64,000 bases of DNA from Bacteroidia bacterium (GCA_022760475.1 JALEFZ010000035.1:62001-126000), one strand, 5' to 3'; positions 50,482 through 60,500 are shown, counted from the stretch's first letter. Translations and numbers: made by a program. Notes: generated by a model not told the origin, from the letters alone.

Positions 50482-51084
50482 TCAGGGCATGGCACTGGCT
50501 GTCAGTGTAACTGTACCTACATAGGAAGCAGGCGAAATATTTTGATCCAGAAGTCTTGGCAGGCCACTCAAAGCCCTTACTCCCGGAGTACCTAATTCAA
50601 ACTGAAGTTTGTAGCGGTTTTGCAGATTGCTTCCGGCATTTCCGTCCCCAGTTGGTGTAACGATCTCTGTATTAGCTCCTAATAATGCCAGGTTTGAAGG
50701 ACTATTCGTAGCACCTAGTAAAAGATGATTCACATTTACCAAATGTTCCCCCTCATCCGAAATGCGGTATCCGAAGTTATTGGCATCCAGAAAATTGCCA
50801 TTTCCATCACCAAAGGTTGTGGCAACAAGGTCTACCTTGAAGTTCTGGCTGGAGGAAACCTCAAATATTGAGAAATAGTTGTACGGGCTTGACATTCCAC
50901 CCGTGTAGTCTCCAATGCTCTTAACAGAGAAATTGATGTTCGCTCCCTCCGTAACATTCAGGTTGATATAGGAACTGAAGGCTGCATTGATGGTGATCTC
51001 GTCAGAACTTTGAGCGAATCCCAACTTGGTAAAAATAGAGAGCCCCAGAAAACAAAGGATAGAAACTTGTATTTTTAAAGACAT
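50482..51084 (-). CDS. Pilin-like secreted subunit (copy 2)
   Basis: 200 residues from the Met at 51084 (MSLKIQV), with a Sec signal ending GFAQ. Paralogue of the 41881-42477 gene over its whole length: SSDEITINAAFSS, DGNGNFLDANNFGYRI, NTEIV and the C-terminal LPRLLDQNI...TVTLTASAMP. Together with the chaperone and usher-like genes it suggests a fibre with at least two related subunits. 33 bp upstream of the DUF2341/T9SS gene. Confidence 0.75.
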   Translation of the reverse strand: MSLKIQVSILCFLGLSIFTKLGFAQSSDEITINAAFSSYINLNVTEGANINFSVKSIGDYTGGMSSPYNYFSIFEVSSSQNFKVDLVATTFGDGNGNFLDANNFGYRISDEGEHLVNVNHLLLGATNSPSNLALLGANTEIVTPTGDGNAGSNLQNRYKLQFELGTPGVRALSGLPRLLDQNISPASYVGTVTLTASAMP

Positions 51085-51186
51085 AGTATATAACAAAATA
51101 AAAACATTACACTTTACAAAATTAAATGATTGTATCTCTACAAAAAACCTCGTCTATTTGAATACCTTACTTCCCTTCAGATTTAT

Positions 51187-51230
51187 AAAATCCCCAAAAC
51201 GAAATCCGAAGAATACATTTTGGGGATTTT
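51187..51230 (-). terminator. Terminator after the 1857-aa surface protein gene
   Basis: 13-bp perfect hairpin AAAATCCCCAAAA/TTTTGGGGATTTT (51187-51199 with 51218-51230), 18-nt loop. On the minus strand it is 12 bp behind the stop of the large gene and runs into a T-rich tract; symmetrical enough to work in both directions. Confidence 0.8.
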
Positions 51231-51241
51231 TGGTATCCTCA

Positions 51242-54200
51242 TTATTTGACAATAAATCTACCGATATAGATGTAGTCATAAATGTCTTGAGCCTTGATGA
51301 TATAGGTTCCAGGTCTTAGATCTTTTTTAGCAAAAGTAACCTGAGGCTCTCCCACTTCATTCCACCTCATGACCTCTACACCTGTACTTGTGAGTACCTG
51401 TACATTTTTTAGAGGAATAGGAAGAATCTGGCCAAACCTGTCTGCTACCATGATGGTCGACACATCTTCTACAGGATTCGGATAGGCTACTGCCTTCATA
51501 AAGAAATCATCTTCCATTGTCAGGCGATCCGTAATCACATTGACTGTGGTATTGGTAAAGATGTGTTCGTTGAAGTCAAATTGAATGGCTCCTTGATTCT
51601 TGATGGTATCACCATGCACCAGGCTTTCTTTGGGTGAAATCGTAAATGTTACAAAGCCCTGGCTACCCTCCTCATCCGAAGCACTATCCGGAAGGAAAAT
51701 GTTGTCAAATCGGAAGATCGCAATGCCGTCTTCACTGACCGATACAGAACCATCATGGCTCATAGGCCCTGGGACGAAGGTACTGAGATCCAAGAACTTG
51801 GAAAGGGTATCATAGATTACCACACGGGAGGCAAAGAAATTACCGACGTTTTGGAATCGGATCTTGTACAAAAGTGTATCTGACACACGGATGTACCCCC
51901 CCTTACCTGCACCTTTTGGCCAAACCTGCTTGTCATTCGGGTCAAAAGATCCTACAATCTCATCGAAAGAGGTATAGCTATTGTTCAGGGTATCACATTC
52001 ATTGCTAACCGGACTGATACTCGCCCTTACCTGGACGATTTTGCCAAGCTCAGACATGGCATCGACGGAGTCGGTCAGTGTAATGGTCTGCACCTGTAAT
52101 GGCTCAATATCGCTCAAGTCCCACTCCATGATAAAATTGGTATCTACCTTTGTCCTGAAGTCCCAAGGGGGCGTACTTCTTACAGGGACCAGGTTTTCAT
52201 TCATCAAAATGGTAAGCTTAAAATCAGAGGCTGCACCTCCACCATTATTACCTACCTGGATGATATAGTCATTTTCAAAACCTCTTCTAAGATCATTGGT
52301 GGCAATGCTTACAGAAAGCTCAGGATTTTCACAATTGGCACGGTTGGCGAAATCAAAGCCCTGATACCTCCGCTCACCAAAGCCATCGTTACAGGGGGTG
52401 CCCTGTATGCTGATCGAGCAGTCCGTACTTGCCTTGTCTGTCAAAGCTGCATTGTAAGTCTCAATTCCGTTTTGATCACAAATGTCAATGTAGCCAGAAA
52501 TTACAGCTCCACCGTTCAGGTTTGTTTCGTTCGAAACTTGGATGCTCAATCCGGAAGTATTTGGCCCATTCAAATCTCCATTGACAGTAAGGTCCCTGGT
52601 ATTGATCAGGGCTCCCGGCGCAAAGGTATTCTGGATATCGCTTGTTCCATTGAAAGAAATTCTTTCAGTTACATTCAGGTAACCCTCATGATGAAAAGTT
52701 CCATTCTGATTGAAATTACCCTGAACTTCAAGGCTACAGTAGTTTCTGAAAATACCATTCCCATTGTTATTAAACCCACCTGAGATAGTTATGCTGCCAT
52801 AGTTTTCAAGCTCGGCATTGTTATTCAGGTTGGTCTGAAGAATGATTTCACCACTATTCAATACTGTAGCTCCGCTGTTGATATTCATACTGGACAAGGA
52901 CAATCTCCCATGATTTTCAATCCTCCCCTGGACATTGAGCCCTCCAGTGATGCTGAGGTTCTGAGGAAGTAGGGCGTAATTGATAAAGGCGGCATTTGAG
53001 TTGTTGATGTTGATGTTGTTGACATTCAATTGGCCAGTTTCACTCAAAACCACCAGGATGGGATTATTTCCGTTCAGATTCAGGTTTTGGACACTAAGGG
53101 TTCCACAAATCACCAATACACCGCCATTGATATTGAGGTTCCCAGAATAGGTGTTTCCTTCTTCTATACAGAATTGCTCCCCTGCTTCAAGCGTTTCATT
53201 TTGGTTTCCAGAAATGCTTTTTGTACATCCCCAACTACAATCCTCAATCAAACTGCTTTTCTCATAAACTGCAGCCGCGACTCCCCCACCTTCGGTAATT
53301 TCCACCTCATATCCTTCATTTTCTTCTGGGCAAAGCTGCGTCCATGCCGAATTGGAGATCTGAGAGATGGTATATGTTCCTTCTTGCAAATGGGTGGTAT
53401 ACAATCCATTGCTGTCCGTGATGGCAACAATTTCACCCGGATTGATCAGGACTTTTTGGTTGGGAATGCCAATATCCCCCTGTGTCAATGAGCATGAGCT
53501 GTCAGCATCCAGGAAAATCCTGCCTGTCAGCTCGATCCCTTTATCCTCCACGATCTCATAAAATTGATTGGGGTTTACATTTGACTCGAACTGGGTAAAG
53601 CCGGAAGGCCACCTTACTTCAATGGTATCAATGGAAGTGGCATCCCCAAGACCAAAGTGAGCAATCAGGCTATTCTGGGCACTGGCTCCTCCGCCACTCT
53701 GCCCTTCGATCTGCCTCAACTGAGTTACCACTTCCCCATTGATGGTTGCTTTTACTCGTATTTGGGCACCAATGGCTGTCCGGTTTGAAACCGTTCCGAC
53801 AAGACGAATCTGAATCCAGTTATTTTCATTGCCATTATTTAGGTAAAACTGATTGGGATTGTCCACATGGTTCGCTACCATGAGGTCAAGGTCTCCATCA
53901 TTATCTATGTCAGCATGAGCAGCTCCAAGGGAGAAAGTTCCTTCTCTGGTTACAGGCTCTACAAAATCCGTCGTGAAAGAGCCATCTCCATTGTTGATGT
54001 ACAGTTTCCGACTTTCCTGCTGACCATTGGTAACATACAGATCCAGGTCTCCATCATTGTCAAAGTCTCCCCAACTGCTTCCCTGAGACCTGTCTTTGTC
54101 ATTGACAAGTGCCCCTTCAAGGACTCGTGTAAAGCTACCGTCTCCATTGTTTTGATATAGGAAGTTCTGTTGGCGATCCGAATTACACACATATAGGTCA

Positions 54201-56815
54201 AAATCCCCATCATTGTCGTAATCCCCCCAACTTGAACCTACAGAATTGCCACCATCATTGACAAGATCTCCTGTGGTTAACCTCACGAAGGTTCCCCTTC
54301 CGTTGTTTCTATAAAGGAAGTTGTCCTCCCCATTGCCATTGGGGGCAAAGAGGTCCATATCGCCATCATTGTCAAAATCGCACCAGGTGCCCCCGATGGT
54401 CGCTCCAGGTTCTGGAAGGAGGTTTTCCCTTCGCCTGAATGTCCCATCCCCTTCATTGTGAAACAAAATATTGGGCCTATTGGCAAGGAAATCAGATACA
54501 AAAATATCCAGGAAGCCATCCTTGTCATAATCCACCCAGGCAGCATTGTAATTGTGCCCATTGTAACGGTAAATATCTTCTTCTTCCAATTCTTCAAAAT
54601 TCCCTCCACCACGGTTGATGTATAAGCGCCCAGGATCTCCAATACCTGTTACAAATAAATCCAGATCACCGTCATTGTCTGCATCGCCCCATGTACCTCC
54701 TACGGATGTTCCCAAGGTATTGCTTACCGCACCTGTGTCAATCAGGGTAAAGGTTCTATCTCCATTATTGACATATAGAAGGTCTCCATCTTCAGAATTA
54801 TAGCCCCCCATGAATACATCCTGGAAACCATCCCCATTAAAATCTCCGAAGGACAGCCCAAGGTTGGAGTACAAGCTGGTCGTCAGGTCGCTCCCATTGT
54901 TGATTCTAAAGAAAATTTTGGGTGAATAATTTTCAGTAGAAATGGTCAATCCATTAGAGGTAGAAGCCTGTTGAAAAATGGAATCTACTTCGCCTGATAT
55001 GATGGTTTCTACTGTAATGATGGTTTGATCGAGTATAGGATCTCCATTATTCTTTTGGCCATTGATGATGATTTTGGTTTCTGTAAAATATTCTTTTTCA
55101 GGATCCAGGTCAGGAACAGAATCAAAAGCGATAATGGTTTCTCCATTTTCCTGAGGGATGACCTCTCCTTCAATTTCAATCTCCTCATCCCTGTCTTTGA
55201 AGGTACTTTCTACCACTTCTGCTCCATCTCCAATGATTACTTCTACCCGGGTATTCTTGAGGGTATCTCCTGTAAGAGAAATGTCTCCCATTACTTCCAC
55301 AGAGTCTCCAGGACTGGATTCTTCCTGGGATACATTTCCGGTAACTTTGAAATCCTGGGTCTGTGAAGTCCCAAAATAAGCCATCCAATTGTCGTTAAAG
55401 TTGGAGGCAAATACCGAAATGGGTTTATCGGAAGTGATGATCAAGTAGGGCCGCTCCGGACCTGAATTGGGATTTCCATTTCCATTGTAGATAGATCTCC
55501 ATTCACCAAGATCCAGGTAACAATCCACATAGCTCCCTGCAACCACGGTATAGGTTCGGTTTATTTTTTGTCCATCGGTAAAGGCATCCTTCACTGTAAC
55601 CTTGGCTGTATCCCTTGAAAACAAATAGGCATGCGATCCATAGGTATAGGTATCATTGGTTCCTGGTATTTTGACATTGTTTTCGGCTCCGGGTGGTGGC
55701 ATGTAGACCAGAAAGGCCTTACCCGCGGTGGTGCCATCCCTGGACGATACCATCGAAGAGACATCTGAAGTCCCTGGACGCCCGGTTTCCAGCCAATTCG
55801 CCTCAAATACAGAAACAGTTTTGCCTTCTGAGCACCTAAGCCTAAACACGCCATTGTGGTTTCCACTGTATGAAATCCATTCTACCCCTTTCAACTCATC
55901 TACTGTCCATGAGTCCAATCCAATCCAATCACCATTGACAAACTTTTCTAGCACTACCTCATTGGAGTCATTCCATGAAACAATTCTCACTTCCTGTTCC
56001 CTTCTTGCCTGTACAGGTATCGAGAAATAAAACAGCTCGCCTGAGGAAGAACCATTTGCTGAAGGCACGAAACCGCCGCCATCCCTGGAATTCCCATAAA
56101 GGGCACCGTACATAACCGTTACGGGTTTGTTGGTTTCGATTAGGTAAGTCCCTCCTGATTGCATGATGTTTCGACCATCAGTATGGTGGTATATGAGGTC
56201 TTCCCCTATGTTGATCATTCGCTGAACCAGCAAATTTCCATTGGAGATGTCTACCTCTGTATAACCCGTGGTCGTAGTGGTAGTCGTATGAATCTCCTGT
56301 ATAGATACGGTCGTGGAATCCGAATAGGCCATCACATTGAGGTCTCTTGGAGACCAGGTGGTGGTGGGTGCATATACAATGAACTTTGTTCCAAGTGAAG
56401 ATTTATTGGTAGCAGGAACCCAGTCGTGCTGCCAATCCGAATTGGTGGATTGAGAGGCAAAGGAAAGTTTGCTGGTCTTGACCACAAAGAAATCTCCATC
56501 CTGTTTGGAAGATCCCCGAGCTTGCCCTCTGGCAGGTGCATCGTCATTGACTGCGCCATCTTTTATATACAGGATATAGGATTGCCCGGCCATGAGCATT
56601 CCGCTGACAGAATCATCCGTATCACCGTCCGCCCCATCATCAATGATCTCGAACTCGGTACTGTCATAGATCGCAGTTACTACGAGCACAACATGTCTGT
56701 TGACTGCGTCATTGTTGGCGGGACAAAATATCTCGAAATAAGTGGACGCTTCACCTGTGGCAAAGGCAGCAGCAGCATAAAAGCAAAGAATAAGTAGAAT
56801 AAGGAGTTTTTTCAT
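51242..56815 (-). CDS. Giant T9SS surface protein with FG-GAP repeats
   Basis: 1857 residues. Sec signal (ends AAFAT). Residues about 20-480 resemble the IgGFc-binding-type N-domain of Bacteroidota surface proteins (FEIFCPANNDA..., several SSGELFYFSIPV-like strands). A linker is followed by about seven FG-GAP/VCBS repeats at about 650-1010 (WGDADNDGDLDLFVTG, SWGDFDNDGDLDLYVTNG), each with a DxDxDG-type calcium loop. Next come an ASPIC/UnbV domain (AIGAQIRVKATINGEVV ... VRWPSG), an SdrD-B-like domain, an Asn-rich beta-helix-like stretch (about 1230-1400, repeated NLNINGG/NNNINNSN) and a DUF11-like domain. The tail is a T9SS sorting domain (AVAYPNPVEDVSTIMV ... GTYIIKAQ). Likely adhesin or matrix protein. 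Confidence 0.9.
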   Translation of the reverse strand: MKKLLILLILCFYAAAAFATGEASTYFEIFCPANNDAVNRHVVLVVTAIYDSTEFEIIDDGADGDTDDSVSGMLMAGQSYILYIKDGAVNDDAPARGQARGSSKQDGDFFVVKTSKLSFASQSTNSDWQHDWVPATNKSSLGTKFIVYAPTTTWSPRDLNVMAYSDSTTVSIQEIHTTTTTTTGYTEVDISNGNLLVQRMINIGEDLIYHHTDGRNIMQSGGTYLIETNKPVTVMYGALYGNSRDGGGFVPSANGSSSGELFYFSIPVQARREQEVRIVSWNDSNEVVLEKFVNGDWIGLDSWTVDELKGVEWISYSGNHNGVFRLRCSEGKTVSVFEANWLETGRPGTSDVSSMVSSRDGTTAGKAFLVYMPPPGAENNVKIPGTNDTYTYGSHAYLFSRDTAKVTVKDAFTDGQKINRTYTVVAGSYVDCYLDLGEWRSIYNGNGNPNSGPERPYLIITSDKPISVFASNFNDNWMAYFGTSQTQDFKVTGNVSQEESSPGDSVEVMGDISLTGDTLKNTRVEVIIGDGAEVVESTFKDRDEEIEIEGEVIPQENGETIIAFDSVPDLDPEKEYFTETKIIINGQKNNGDPILDQTIITVETIISGEVDSIFQQASTSNGLTISTENYSPKIFFRINNGSDLTTSLYSNLGLSFGDFNGDGFQDVFMGGYNSEDGDLLYVNNGDRTFTLIDTGAVSNTLGTSVGGTWGDADNDGDLDLFVTGIGDPGRLYINRGGGNFEELEEEDIYRYNGHNYNAAWVDYDKDGFLDIFVSDFLANRPNILFHNEGDGTFRRRENLLPEPGATIGGTWCDFDNDGDMDLFAPNGNGEDNFLYRNNGRGTFVRLTTGDLVNDGGNSVGSSWGDYDNDGDFDLYVCNSDRQQNFLYQNNGDGSFTRVLEGALVNDKDRSQGSSWGDFDNDGDLDLYVTNGQQESRKLYINNGDGSFTTDFVEPVTREGTFSLGAAHADIDNDGDLDLMVANHVDNPNQFYLNNGNENNWIQIRLVGTVSNRTAIGAQIRVKATINGEVVTQLRQIEGQSGGGASAQNSLIAHFGLGDATSIDTIEVRWPSGFTQFESNVNPNQFYEIVEDKGIELTGRIFLDADSSCSLTQGDIGIPNQKVLINPGEIVAITDSNGLYTTHLQEGTYTISQISNSAWTQLCPEENEGYEVEITEGGGVAAAVYEKSSLIEDCSWGCTKSISGNQNETLEAGEQFCIEEGNTYSGNLNINGGVLVICGTLSVQNLNLNGNNPILVVLSETGQLNVNNININNSNAAFINYALLPQNLSITGGLNVQGRIENHGRLSLSSMNINSGATVLNSGEIILQTNLNNNAELENYGSITISGGFNNNGNGIFRNYCSLEVQGNFNQNGTFHHEGYLNVTERISFNGTSDIQNTFAPGALINTRDLTVNGDLNGPNTSGLSIQVSNETNLNGGAVISGYIDICDQNGIETYNAALTDKASTDCSISIQGTPCNDGFGERRYQGFDFANRANCENPELSVSIATNDLRRGFENDYIIQVGNNGGGAASDFKLTILMNENLVPVRSTPPWDFRTKVDTNFIMEWDLSDIEPLQVQTITLTDSVDAMSELGKIVQVRASISPVSNECDTLNNSYTSFDEIVGSFDPNDKQVWPKGAGKGGYIRVSDTLLYKIRFQNVGNFFASRVVIYDTLSKFLDLSTFVPGPMSHDGSVSVSEDGIAIFRFDNIFLPDSASDEEGSQGFVTFTISPKESLVHGDTIKNQGAIQFDFNEHIFTNTTVNVITDRLTMEDDFFMKAVAYPNPVEDVSTIMVADRFGQILPIPLKNVQVLTSTGVEVMRWNEVGEPQVTFAKKDLRPGTYIIKAQDIYDYIYIGRFIVK

Positions 56816-57116
56816 CGTGAATGAGCTATCAAGGGATTTCCCGGGTTCGTTTGATGGGTCATCGATGCTAAACTAAGTAGCCCACACTTACTTTCATTTT
56901 TGTTTTTTACATAAATTTAACATTACAAATACCAATACATATTTCATTAATTATTATTCTCAATATCATATTTTTCAATATCCTGAATGTAAAGATCAGA
57001 AGGGAATTGATTCAATTAAGTTCACTTTTAGAAATAGTTTTATAGCGGGATAAAACCAGCCTTGTCAATTTTATTTATTGGCTGGAAATCCCCTACTTCA
57101 ACACATTTTTGTTAGC
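56816..57116. other. Divergent AT-rich promoter region
   Basis: About 300 bp between the giant T9SS gene (minus) and the 224-aa T9SS gene (plus). AT-rich, no hairpin of note, no exact TAnnTTTG box; nothing else seen. Confidence 0.3.
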
Positions 57117-57791
57117 ATGAGTAAGCGATTGATTTATTTGATATCCATTTCCTTGTTTTGCTTATCCTCATTTGGGTCGGGATTTTCTTCCCATATCGGA
57201 AAGCAGTCTCCGTTAGAGATCCAGGAAAAAATTGTCCATTTTGGAAAGATCTCAGCCGAAAAAAGAGGCAATCAGATAGTCCTGATCAAATGGACGACGC
57301 AAAAAGAGGAAGAATCTTTCAAGTTTGTCATTGAAAAAAGTGAGGACAAAAAATCCTATGTCCCAATTGGCGAAGTTGGGGCCAATCGCAACAGTGAAAT
57401 TGAAATCAGCTATAGTTTTAGCGACCTGAGTCCTTTTGAAGGGCAATCATACTACCGAATTAAGGTATTCGATGTTGCTGGTGAATTTGAATACTCCATG
57501 GAGTTAATAGTAGTATTTGATCCTTCAAATAAAGGCCTGCAATTGCTTCAGGCCTTTCCGAATCCTTTCAGCGATACCGTAAAAATCCAATACAGCCTTC
57601 CAGAGGAAGGCGAGGTGAAATACCAATTTTACTCTGAGACAGGCCAGGAGATCTGCAGTGGCAAGCACCCATCCCAAAAGGGCAGCAATACCTTTATCCT
57701 GGTTCAGGATAGCCTTCCAAGTGGGCGCTATGTCCTGGGTTTGATGGGAAAGGATAAGGTCTTGAAGGCTGTGGAACTGTTGAAAAAGTAA
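57117..57791 (+). CDS. Secreted protein with T9SS type A sorting domain
   Basis: 224 residues from the Met at 57117 (MSKRLIYL), giving a Sec signal ending SFGSG. A short beta-domain (GNQIVLIKWTTQKEEESFKF, YVPIGEVGANRNSE, QSYYRIKVFD) of the fibronectin-like sort that precedes T9SS tails, then the sorting domain itself (LLQAFPNPFSDTVKIQYSLP ... GRYVLGL). Nearly nothing but these two modules, so the mature passenger is only about 100 residues. Confidence 0.85.
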   Translation: MSKRLIYLISISLFCLSSFGSGFSSHIGKQSPLEIQEKIVHFGKISAEKRGNQIVLIKWTTQKEEESFKFVIEKSEDKKSYVPIGEVGANRNSEIEISYSFSDLSPFEGQSYYRIKVFDVAGEFEYSMELIVVFDPSNKGLQLLQAFPNPFSDTVKIQYSLPEEGEVKYQFYSETGQEICSGKHPSQKGSNTFILVQDSLPSGRYVLGLMGKDKVLKAVELLKK

Positions 57792-57845
57792 AATAATGGG
57801 CTGATCGCTCATTTAAATAGTATGAATTAATCCCTTCCTAAATTA

Positions 57846-57885
57846 TATAAAGGAAGCGGCCCCATACAGTGCTGCTTCCTTTATA
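57846..57885. terminator. Bidirectional terminator
   Basis: 12-bp perfect inverted repeat TATAAAGGAAGC/GCTTCCTTTATA (57846-57857 with 57874-57885), 16-nt loop, between two convergent genes. Confidence 0.8.
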
Positions 57886-57909
57886 GTCTAGCGTTGGTTA
57901 AAATGATAA

Positions 57910-58503
57910 TTATCCCATTTGGATGATCTTGTTGACACGTGCATTCAGCCTTGCACTCTGCGTAGCAGAAGTCGCAATGTAAACCATTCTCCAGACGATG
58001 AAGTATGCACCATCAGGTTTGTAATTAAACTCTCCGATCTGGCTCAAAGGAGTTTGGAAAGATTTCCTGTCTCCGGCACGGTTGTACTGGATTAAGGGAG
58101 CATCATGATCACCTGTTTCTGTAAATTCGTACAGGTAGTATTGCAATACAAGGTCAGCACTCGGATCGTCCAACCTTTCAGCCAATTGGATCGTCGCTGG
58201 TTGGCCGCCCCCATAAGGAGACTCCGTATATTTTACAGTAATACTCCTTAGGGTTTTCTCTCCATCAGGATATTCTGAGCTGGGCTCGTAAGTAAACAAG
58301 GAACAATTGTTGATTTGATTATTCAGGGACATCTGTTTGATCTCCTGCATGATGCGATCGACTGTGATAGCACTCGCTGGAACACTTGGGTCAATCGTTA
58401 CCGTTACGGGTCCAGTTACAGATTTACCGATGCTGAATTCTGGTGGGGTTGTCAATGGACTACCAAAATAGTTACCTACTACTCTAAATTGAAAAGTTGC
58501 CAT
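57910..58503 (-). CDS. Hypothetical protein
   Basis: 197 residues, no signal peptide or membrane segment. Beta-rich start (ATFQFRVVGNYFGSPLTTP), an Ala/Val-Asp helix (AITVDRIMQEIKQMSLNNQI) and a C-terminal strand pair (GAYFIVWRMVYIATSATQS). Unrelated to its neighbours by sequence. I recognise no family. Confidence 0.7.
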   Translation of the reverse strand: MATFQFRVVGNYFGSPLTTPPEFSIGKSVTGPVTVTIDPSVPASAITVDRIMQEIKQMSLNNQINNCSLFTYEPSSEYPDGEKTLRSITVKYTESPYGGGQPATIQLAERLDDPSADLVLQYYLYEFTETGDHDAPLIQYNRAGDRKSFQTPLSQIGEFNYKPDGAYFIVWRMVYIATSATQSARLNARVNKIIQMG

Positions 58504-58891
58504 TTGAATTGGGTATTAATTGTTAATCTTTCTGAATTTCTACATTCATATAAATACAGTTTCATATAATTTTTTAGACCTATAATTTCCTATTTACGTT
58601 TCTATATTTATTTGAGCTATAGGCAAACGCAATCAGGCGGAATTAAATTCCGGTCTCAAGCCAAGTATAGGCATACCCTGGCCTCATTCAGAAAATGAAA
58701 AATGTATTAATATGAGCTATACAGGAAGGTGAGCTTATTGAAAGGCTATTTAGGAATACTTCTTGAAAAATAAAAGTTTCTTGAAATAAAATTTATCAAA
58801 TAACACATTCTTCATAATTAATATATTCTTACATTTTAAATATAAATACTGAGAATCAGCTAGCTAGACAAGAACTATGAATGTTATATAC
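58504..58891. other. AT-rich gap
   Basis: About 390 bp of AT-rich sequence upstream of the minus-strand hypothetical gene. No credible ORF and no exact promoter box; nothing further seen. Confidence 0.3.
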
Positions 58892-58920
58892 AAATAAAAA
58901 GCCCATCGCAAGCGATGAGC
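58892..58920 (-). terminator. Terminator after the barrel protein gene
   Basis: On the minus strand an 8-bp hairpin GCTCATCG/CGATGGGC (one T-G), loop CTTG (58901-58920), followed by TTTTTATTT. 27 bp behind the stop codon of the 58947 gene. Confidence 0.8.
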
Positions 58921-58946
58921 CAAATCTCACAATTATATATTCTGCA

Positions 58947-59408
58947 TCAGTTGAGGGGCACCCTTAGTGTAAGGGCTCCGCTGTTTCCTGAAAAATTCCA
59001 ATCTTGAAGGATTTCAACCATGGGTTTGAGGTCCACAGAAAAAATCAAATTCTGATAGGGAAAGTGATACTCCAATCCCACAATACCGTCCAGTCCAATC
59101 ACTTGATAAGTTGGTCTCTCTGGGTTGAAAAGTCTATTCACACCTGCGTGGCCACCAGCTCCTATGAAGAAGTAGGTATTGGATCTCCCAATTTCAAACT
59201 GGGCTTTTACCAATCCCACTGCGCGAACACCTCCTCTTCTATACATCAAAATGCCTTCAAGAGCTGCTTGATCATTGCACATGTATTTCACACTAAGTCC
59301 TGCACCTGAACCCAACCTAAATCCAACATTTGTATCACCCTGCTGGGCAAAGGAAACATTTGTAAGAAGTAGGGTGCTCAATGCAAAGAAAAGAATGTGA
59401 AATTTCAT
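58947..59408 (-). CDS. Small outer-membrane beta-barrel protein
   Basis: 153 residues from the Met at 59408 (MKFHILFF), with a Sec signal ending SFAQ. The rest is a row of amphipathic strands (VGFRLGSGAGLSVKYM, TYFFIGAGGHAGVN, GIVGLEYHFPYQNLIFSVDLKP, ALTLRVPLN). Resembles 8-stranded barrel proteins that are abundant in Bacteroidota. Function unknown. Confidence 0.75.
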   Translation of the reverse strand: MKFHILFFALSTLLLTNVSFAQQGDTNVGFRLGSGAGLSVKYMCNDQAALEGILMYRRGGVRAVGLVKAQFEIGRSNTYFFIGAGGHAGVNRLFNPERPTYQVIGLDGIVGLEYHFPYQNLIFSVDLKPMVEILQDWNFSGNSGALTLRVPLN

Positions 59409-59950
59409 GTTTATTTGATTAACTCCTGTTAAAAGCGATTTTGTTTTTATTTTCAAACTTTACATTACAAAAATAACACATACACTTGACTATCTGGCTT
59501 AACATTGCCTTAATGGAGTAAATCTGCGTTTAAGTGGAGAATCTTACGTATAAAATGAAATTGAGAAGGAAGGATAGGCTATGTTTTGGCCATTTTAAGC
59601 AGAAAAACAGGATTCATCGAAAACATTCTTTCATCTACAGGCCCATGAAGTTTCTCATCTTAAGCCGCTGATCCAACACCCATCCACATTCATTTTAAGT
59701 ACCTCTTACATTCAAATCATTCATCAAAACAAAGCCTGCAAGTTTATTTTTTAGGGAGGAAAGATAAAACGGAGATATTTCGAATTAATTGTATTGACAA
59801 TCAGGTCTTAAGGACGTGAGGCGGTTTCATGACCTTATTAGAATAGGGAAAACTGTCCATGTATTGACGTAAATCCTCCATTCTAAATCCTGTCTCAGCC
59901 CTACATCTTTGTAATGTCAACAATGACGAAAACAATTAAAGACAAAAATT
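59409..59950. other. Gap upstream of the AhpD-like operon
   Basis: About 540 bp without a credible gene. It should hold the promoters of the minus-strand barrel gene and of the plus-strand AhpD-like operon. A near-match CATCTTTG to the -7 box lies about 35 bp before the AhpD-like start; otherwise nothing seen. Confidence 0.3.
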
Positions 59951-60490
59951 ATGAGTCGTTTAACCGCATTAAACCCTGATACCGCTACCGGTAAATCAAA
60001 AGAACTTTTTGACGGTATTCAGTCAAAATTGGGAATGGTACCTAATATGATGCGTACCATTGGAAATTCTCCTGCAGCACTTGAAGGTTACCTAGGCCTA
60101 AGCGGTGCCCTTTCTAACGGAAGCCTTGGAGGCAAACTTGGAGAGCTACTTGCTTTGACCATCGCTGAAGAAAACTCTTGTGATTACTGCCTTTCGGCTC
60201 ACGCCTTTATTGGAGAGAAAATGCTCAGAATAGATCAGACTACCATTCAGGCTGCCAGACAAGCCAGAAATGAAGATGAAAAAATCGAAGCAGCCCTAAC
60301 ATTTGCCCAGACATTGATCCAAAAAAACGGAAGGGTAAACAATGATGATGTTCAGGCAGTGAAAGATGCAGGATACACCGAAGGTGAGATTGGCGAGATT
60401 GTCGCCCATGTAGCATTGAACGTGTTCACAAATTACTTTAATAATACCGCAAATACAGAGATTGATTTCCCTGTTCTCCAAACTGCATAA
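59951..60490 (+). CDS. AhpD-like carboxymuconolactone decarboxylase-family protein
   Basis: 179 residues, cytoplasmic. The alkylhydroperoxidase core motif is intact: ENSCDYCLSAH gives Cys77, Cys80 and His84, the CxxC redox pair and proton relay of AhpD. Together with the family's usual length (about 180) this points to a thiol peroxidase or related redox protein rather than a true carboxymuconolactone decarboxylase. First gene of a run with YHS and DUF1348 genes, so perhaps part of an oxidative or electrophile stress operon. Confidence 0.9.
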   Translation: MSRLTALNPDTATGKSKELFDGIQSKLGMVPNMMRTIGNSPAALEGYLGLSGALSNGSLGGKLGELLALTIAEENSCDYCLSAHAFIGEKMLRIDQTTIQAARQARNEDEKIEAALTFAQTLIQKNGRVNNDDVQAVKDAGYTEGEIGEIVAHVALNVFTNYFNNTANTEIDFPVLQTA

Positions 60491-60500
60491 ACAGAATACA

